Below are positions 6,139-7,677 of a stretch of 7,677 nucleotides of DNA, piece by piece; positions within the stretch are counted from its first letter, which is position 1; every line of letters begins with the position of its first letter. The DNA comes from an uncultured Lachnospiraceae bacterium (GTDB taxonomy: Bacteria; Bacillota_A; Clostridia; Lachnospirales; Lachnospiraceae): NCBI GenBank assembly GCA_910585855.1, contig CAJUGZ010000214.1, positions 1 to 7,677 of the forward strand, in the 5' to 3' direction. A model generated the notes under the pieces. That model made no database searches. It was not told the origin of the DNA and saw only the letters and a program-made list of their open reading frames with translations. Both the position numbers and the translations under genes were made by a program.

Positions 6139-6156
6139 AAAGAAATCGCATATAAT
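6128..6156 (+). promoter_or_regulatory. Strong sigma-A promoter for the tnpA-esterase pair
   Basis: TTGAAA (6128-6133) and a perfect TATAAT (6151-6156) are separated by exactly 17 bp. Transcription would start near 6163, about 30 nt before the tnpA ATG. This is the best promoter in the window and is stronger than those usually seen for IS200/IS605 transposase genes. Confidence 0.8.
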
Positions 6157-6191
6157 AAAATCAGTCGAATTAATAGAAAGGGGAAGATATT

Positions 6192-6596
6192 ATGGAATTA
6201 GACAGTAATGCACATTCTGTATTTTTATTGCATTATGAGCTGATACTGGTTGTGAAATATCGCAGGGAGGTATTAGAAGCTACGGTTTCTAATCGAGCAA
6301 AAGAAATATTTGAAAAGATTGCGCCAAATTATAATATTACTTTGCAGGAATGGAAGGCGGAAAAATACTATATACACATTTTTTTTAAAGCACATCCAAA
6401 AAGTGAAATTAGTAAATTTATCAATGCATATAAAAGTGCAAGCAGCCGTTTATTAAAGAAAGAATTTCCTCAGATACGAGAGAAGCTGTGGAAAGAAACT
6501 TTTTGGAGTCAGAGTTTTTGCCTGTTGACAACAGGTACAGCACCGGCTGAGGTAATTGAAGAATATTTGGAAAGCCAAGGAGAAAAAAAGAGATGA
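6192..6596 (+). CDS. tnpA: IS200/IS605-type TnpA with a damaged HUH site
   Basis: A 134-residue, full-length, unbroken Y1 single-strand transposase of the IS200/IS605 type. Family-typical blocks include VVKYRREVL, KFINAYKSASSRLLKKEFPQIR, LWKETFWSQSFCLLT and EVIEEYLESQGEK, with the catalytic tyrosine at about Tyr125. In active relatives the metal site reads DHVHI (His-hydrophobe-His); here it reads YYIHI (59-63), so the first histidine is Tyr60 and only His62 remains. The conserved YHL near the N-terminus reads YEL (15-17), and the usual GGAP block reads GTAP. Transposition activity is therefore doubtful. No tnpB and no obvious end hairpins are seen nearby. AGGGG lies about 9 nt before the ATG, behind a consensus promoter. 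The stop codon overlaps the next gene's start (ATGA). It may be decaying or may have been recruited as a DNA- or RNA-binding protein. Confidence 0.88.
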   Translation: MELDSNAHSVFLLHYELILVVKYRREVLEATVSNRAKEIFEKIAPNYNITLQEWKAEKYYIHIFFKAHPKSEISKFINAYKSASSRLLKKEFPQIREKLWKETFWSQSFCLLTTGTAPAEVIEEYLESQGEKKR

Positions 6597-7435
6597 GTAA
6601 ATTAATTTCACTATGGGAAGAAAATAAAATTCCGTTTTATAATCAGAATTATCATTGTGGGGTAAATGAAAATGCCAGTACATTGACACCATATTTGTTA
6701 GAAGATGGAAAAGCGCATGGAGCAATTATCGTATTTCCCGGAGGAGGTTATACACACCGATCGGAAAAGGAGGGAGAGCCGGTTGCTGTTTATTTAAATT
6801 CATTGGGATTTCATGCATTTGTATTAAACTACCGGGTTATGCCCTATCATCCTTATCTAGGATGTGTGGATGGGAAACGAGCGGTAAAATATCTTCGGGC
6901 AAATGCAGCAGAGATTGGTATATCGGCGGATTGTATTGGAGTAATTGGGTTTTCTGCAGGAGCGGGAAATGCTTGTTTGGTTGCGGAAACCTTTGATAAA
7001 GAAGATTATCATACAACAGATAGGATAGATACCTTTAGTGCAAAACCCAATTTTTGTATTTTAGGCTATGGATCACTTAGTCTAAAACCAGAGTTTATGA
7101 GTGAAAGTGATAGAAAAATGTTTGAAGGAATTGTGCCGCAGGAGTCAAGAGAAGAGTATTTAAAGACCTATTCCTGTGATGAATTGGTTCGAAAAGAGAT
7201 GCCGCCGATGTTTATTTGGCATACTGCGGATGATATGCGAGTCAATGCTGGGGCATCGATTGCATTTGTTCAAAAACTGCAGGAAATGGGAAATTCCTAT
7301 GAATTTCATATTTTTCCAAATGGAGGACATGGATGTGCGATTGCACAGGCAGCGGAAATGGAAGGGATTTGTCAGTGGATTGGATTGGCGGAGGACTGGA
7401 TGCGGCGTAATGGGTTTTTAAGAAAATCGTTTTGA
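6593..7435 (+). CDS. Alpha/beta-hydrolase, acetyl-esterase-like
   Basis: A 280-residue serine hydrolase of the esterase/lipase group that includes acetylxylan and other carbohydrate esterases. Visible: oxyanion motif PGGGY (49-53); EGEPVAVYLNSLGFHAFVLNYRV, typical of the group; nucleophile elbow GFSAG with Ser121; acid residue in WHTADDMRV (Asp213 or Asp214); and catalytic His246 in NGGHG. There is no signal peptide, so it acts in the cytoplasm, probably removing acyl groups from imported sugars or small esters. The exact substrate cannot be read from sequence. The start is fixed by AGGAG at 6578-6582 inside the end of tnpA and by the 4-base overlap, so translation is probably coupled to tnpA. 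The length is normal for the family and the catalytic triad is intact. Confidence 0.92.
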   Translation: MSKLISLWEENKIPFYNQNYHCGVNENASTLTPYLLEDGKAHGAIIVFPGGGYTHRSEKEGEPVAVYLNSLGFHAFVLNYRVMPYHPYLGCVDGKRAVKYLRANAAEIGISADCIGVIGFSAGAGNACLVAETFDKEDYHTTDRIDTFSAKPNFCILGYGSLSLKPEFMSESDRKMFEGIVPQESREEYLKTYSCDELVRKEMPPMFIWHTADDMRVNAGASIAFVQKLQEMGNSYEFHIFPNGGHGCAIAQAAEMEGICQWIGLAEDWMRRNGFLRKSF

Positions 7436-7436
7436 T

Positions 7437-7580
7437 GGGGAGGACGCCAGATTCGAAAACGGTGGGCAGCCTGCTGTTCCGGTTTCCAAAAAGCAAGAAG
7501 TTCTAAGACTTCTGCCTTTCCATTCATCCAACCGGACAGACCGGGGCGCAATTCGCCCTCATTTCAACCGAAACAAAACA
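7437..7580 (+). repeat. Dispersed non-coding repeat, right copy (inverted relative to 1-130)
   Basis: It begins right after the esterase stop with GGGGAGGACGCCAGATTCG. It includes a small hairpin (AGAAGT/ACTTCT around 7497-7512) and then the 39-bp core at 7523-7561, which matches the reverse complement of 15-53 with two differences. The first 26 bases match the motif at 1760-1783. It has no coding potential. The sequence from 7581 to the window end holds a possible terminator and no gene. Confidence 0.75.
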
Positions 7581-7631
7581 GGTGTAAGGAAAGATTTTAC
7601 CAACCATAAAATAGCTGCTTTCCTATCATAC

Positions 7632-7655
7632 GGGCTAAACACGCCCCTTTTTTTT
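7632..7655 (+). terminator. Weak intrinsic terminator candidate after the esterase gene
   Basis: GGGC (7632-7635) can pair with GCCC (7643-7646) around a 7-nt loop, followed by C and eight T (7648-7655). The stem is short. A second, outer pairing of CTGCTTTCC (7615-7623) with GGAAGCAG (7668-7675) would enclose it. It lies about 200 bp after the esterase stop, beyond the repeat. Confidence 0.4.
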
Positions 7656-7677
7656 CACACCCTGCATGGAAGCAGGA

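Noticed and set aside
1..7580. The block as a composite transposon bounded by the inverted repeats
   Set aside because: The repeats encode no transposase, similarity fades outside the 39-bp core, no target duplication can be checked, and the single TnpA present is of a type that does not use inverted terminal repeats.

Overview
The window is AT-rich, low-GC Firmicute-type DNA. The protein sequences (a PurA of the clostridial subgroup, a small SEC-C protein, an HD-GYP protein, a PhoR-like kinase) point to a gut-type Lachnospiraceae relative. That assignment comes from family resemblance only. This is ordinary chromosomal backbone with an accessory flavour: six confident protein genes, most with their own signals, separated by intergenic segments unusually rich in inverted repeats.

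Layout, left to right. Positions 1-130 hold a non-coding repeat that recurs in inverted orientation at 7437-7580. A PhoR-like sensor kinase (380-1741, +) has no response regulator beside it in the window. It is followed by a strong ribosome binding site that leads only into a 17-codon ORF merging with a repeat motif. purA (2004-3287, +) has a plausible promoter and a perfect dyad just before its ribosome binding site. Between purA and the convergent SEC-C gene (3548-4054, -) lies a 140-bp nested palindrome with perfect 21-bp outer arms. The divergent gap 4055-4494 holds a candidate structured RNA (about 4156-4366, +) closed by a strong intrinsic terminator. Then come a two-helix small membrane protein (4495-4734, +), a 67-bp stem-loop with perfect 13-bp arms, and an HD-GYP family protein (4857-5939, -). 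A textbook sigma-A promoter (6128-6156) then drives an IS200/IS605-type TnpA gene (6192-6596, +). That gene overlaps an alpha/beta-hydrolase esterase gene (6593-7435, +) by ATGA.

The genes do not form one pathway. The points most worth following are: (i) the transposase-like ORF that keeps its frame, promoter and Y1 tyrosine but has lost the first histidine of the HUH metal site, and is translationally coupled to an esterase; (ii) the unassigned structured RNA; (iii) the nested palindromes; (iv) a G-rich 'GGGG..ACGCC' tail motif just after the stop codons of four genes, always in the sense direction; (v) the inverted long repeats near both window ends. No CRISPR array, tRNA or rRNA was seen.
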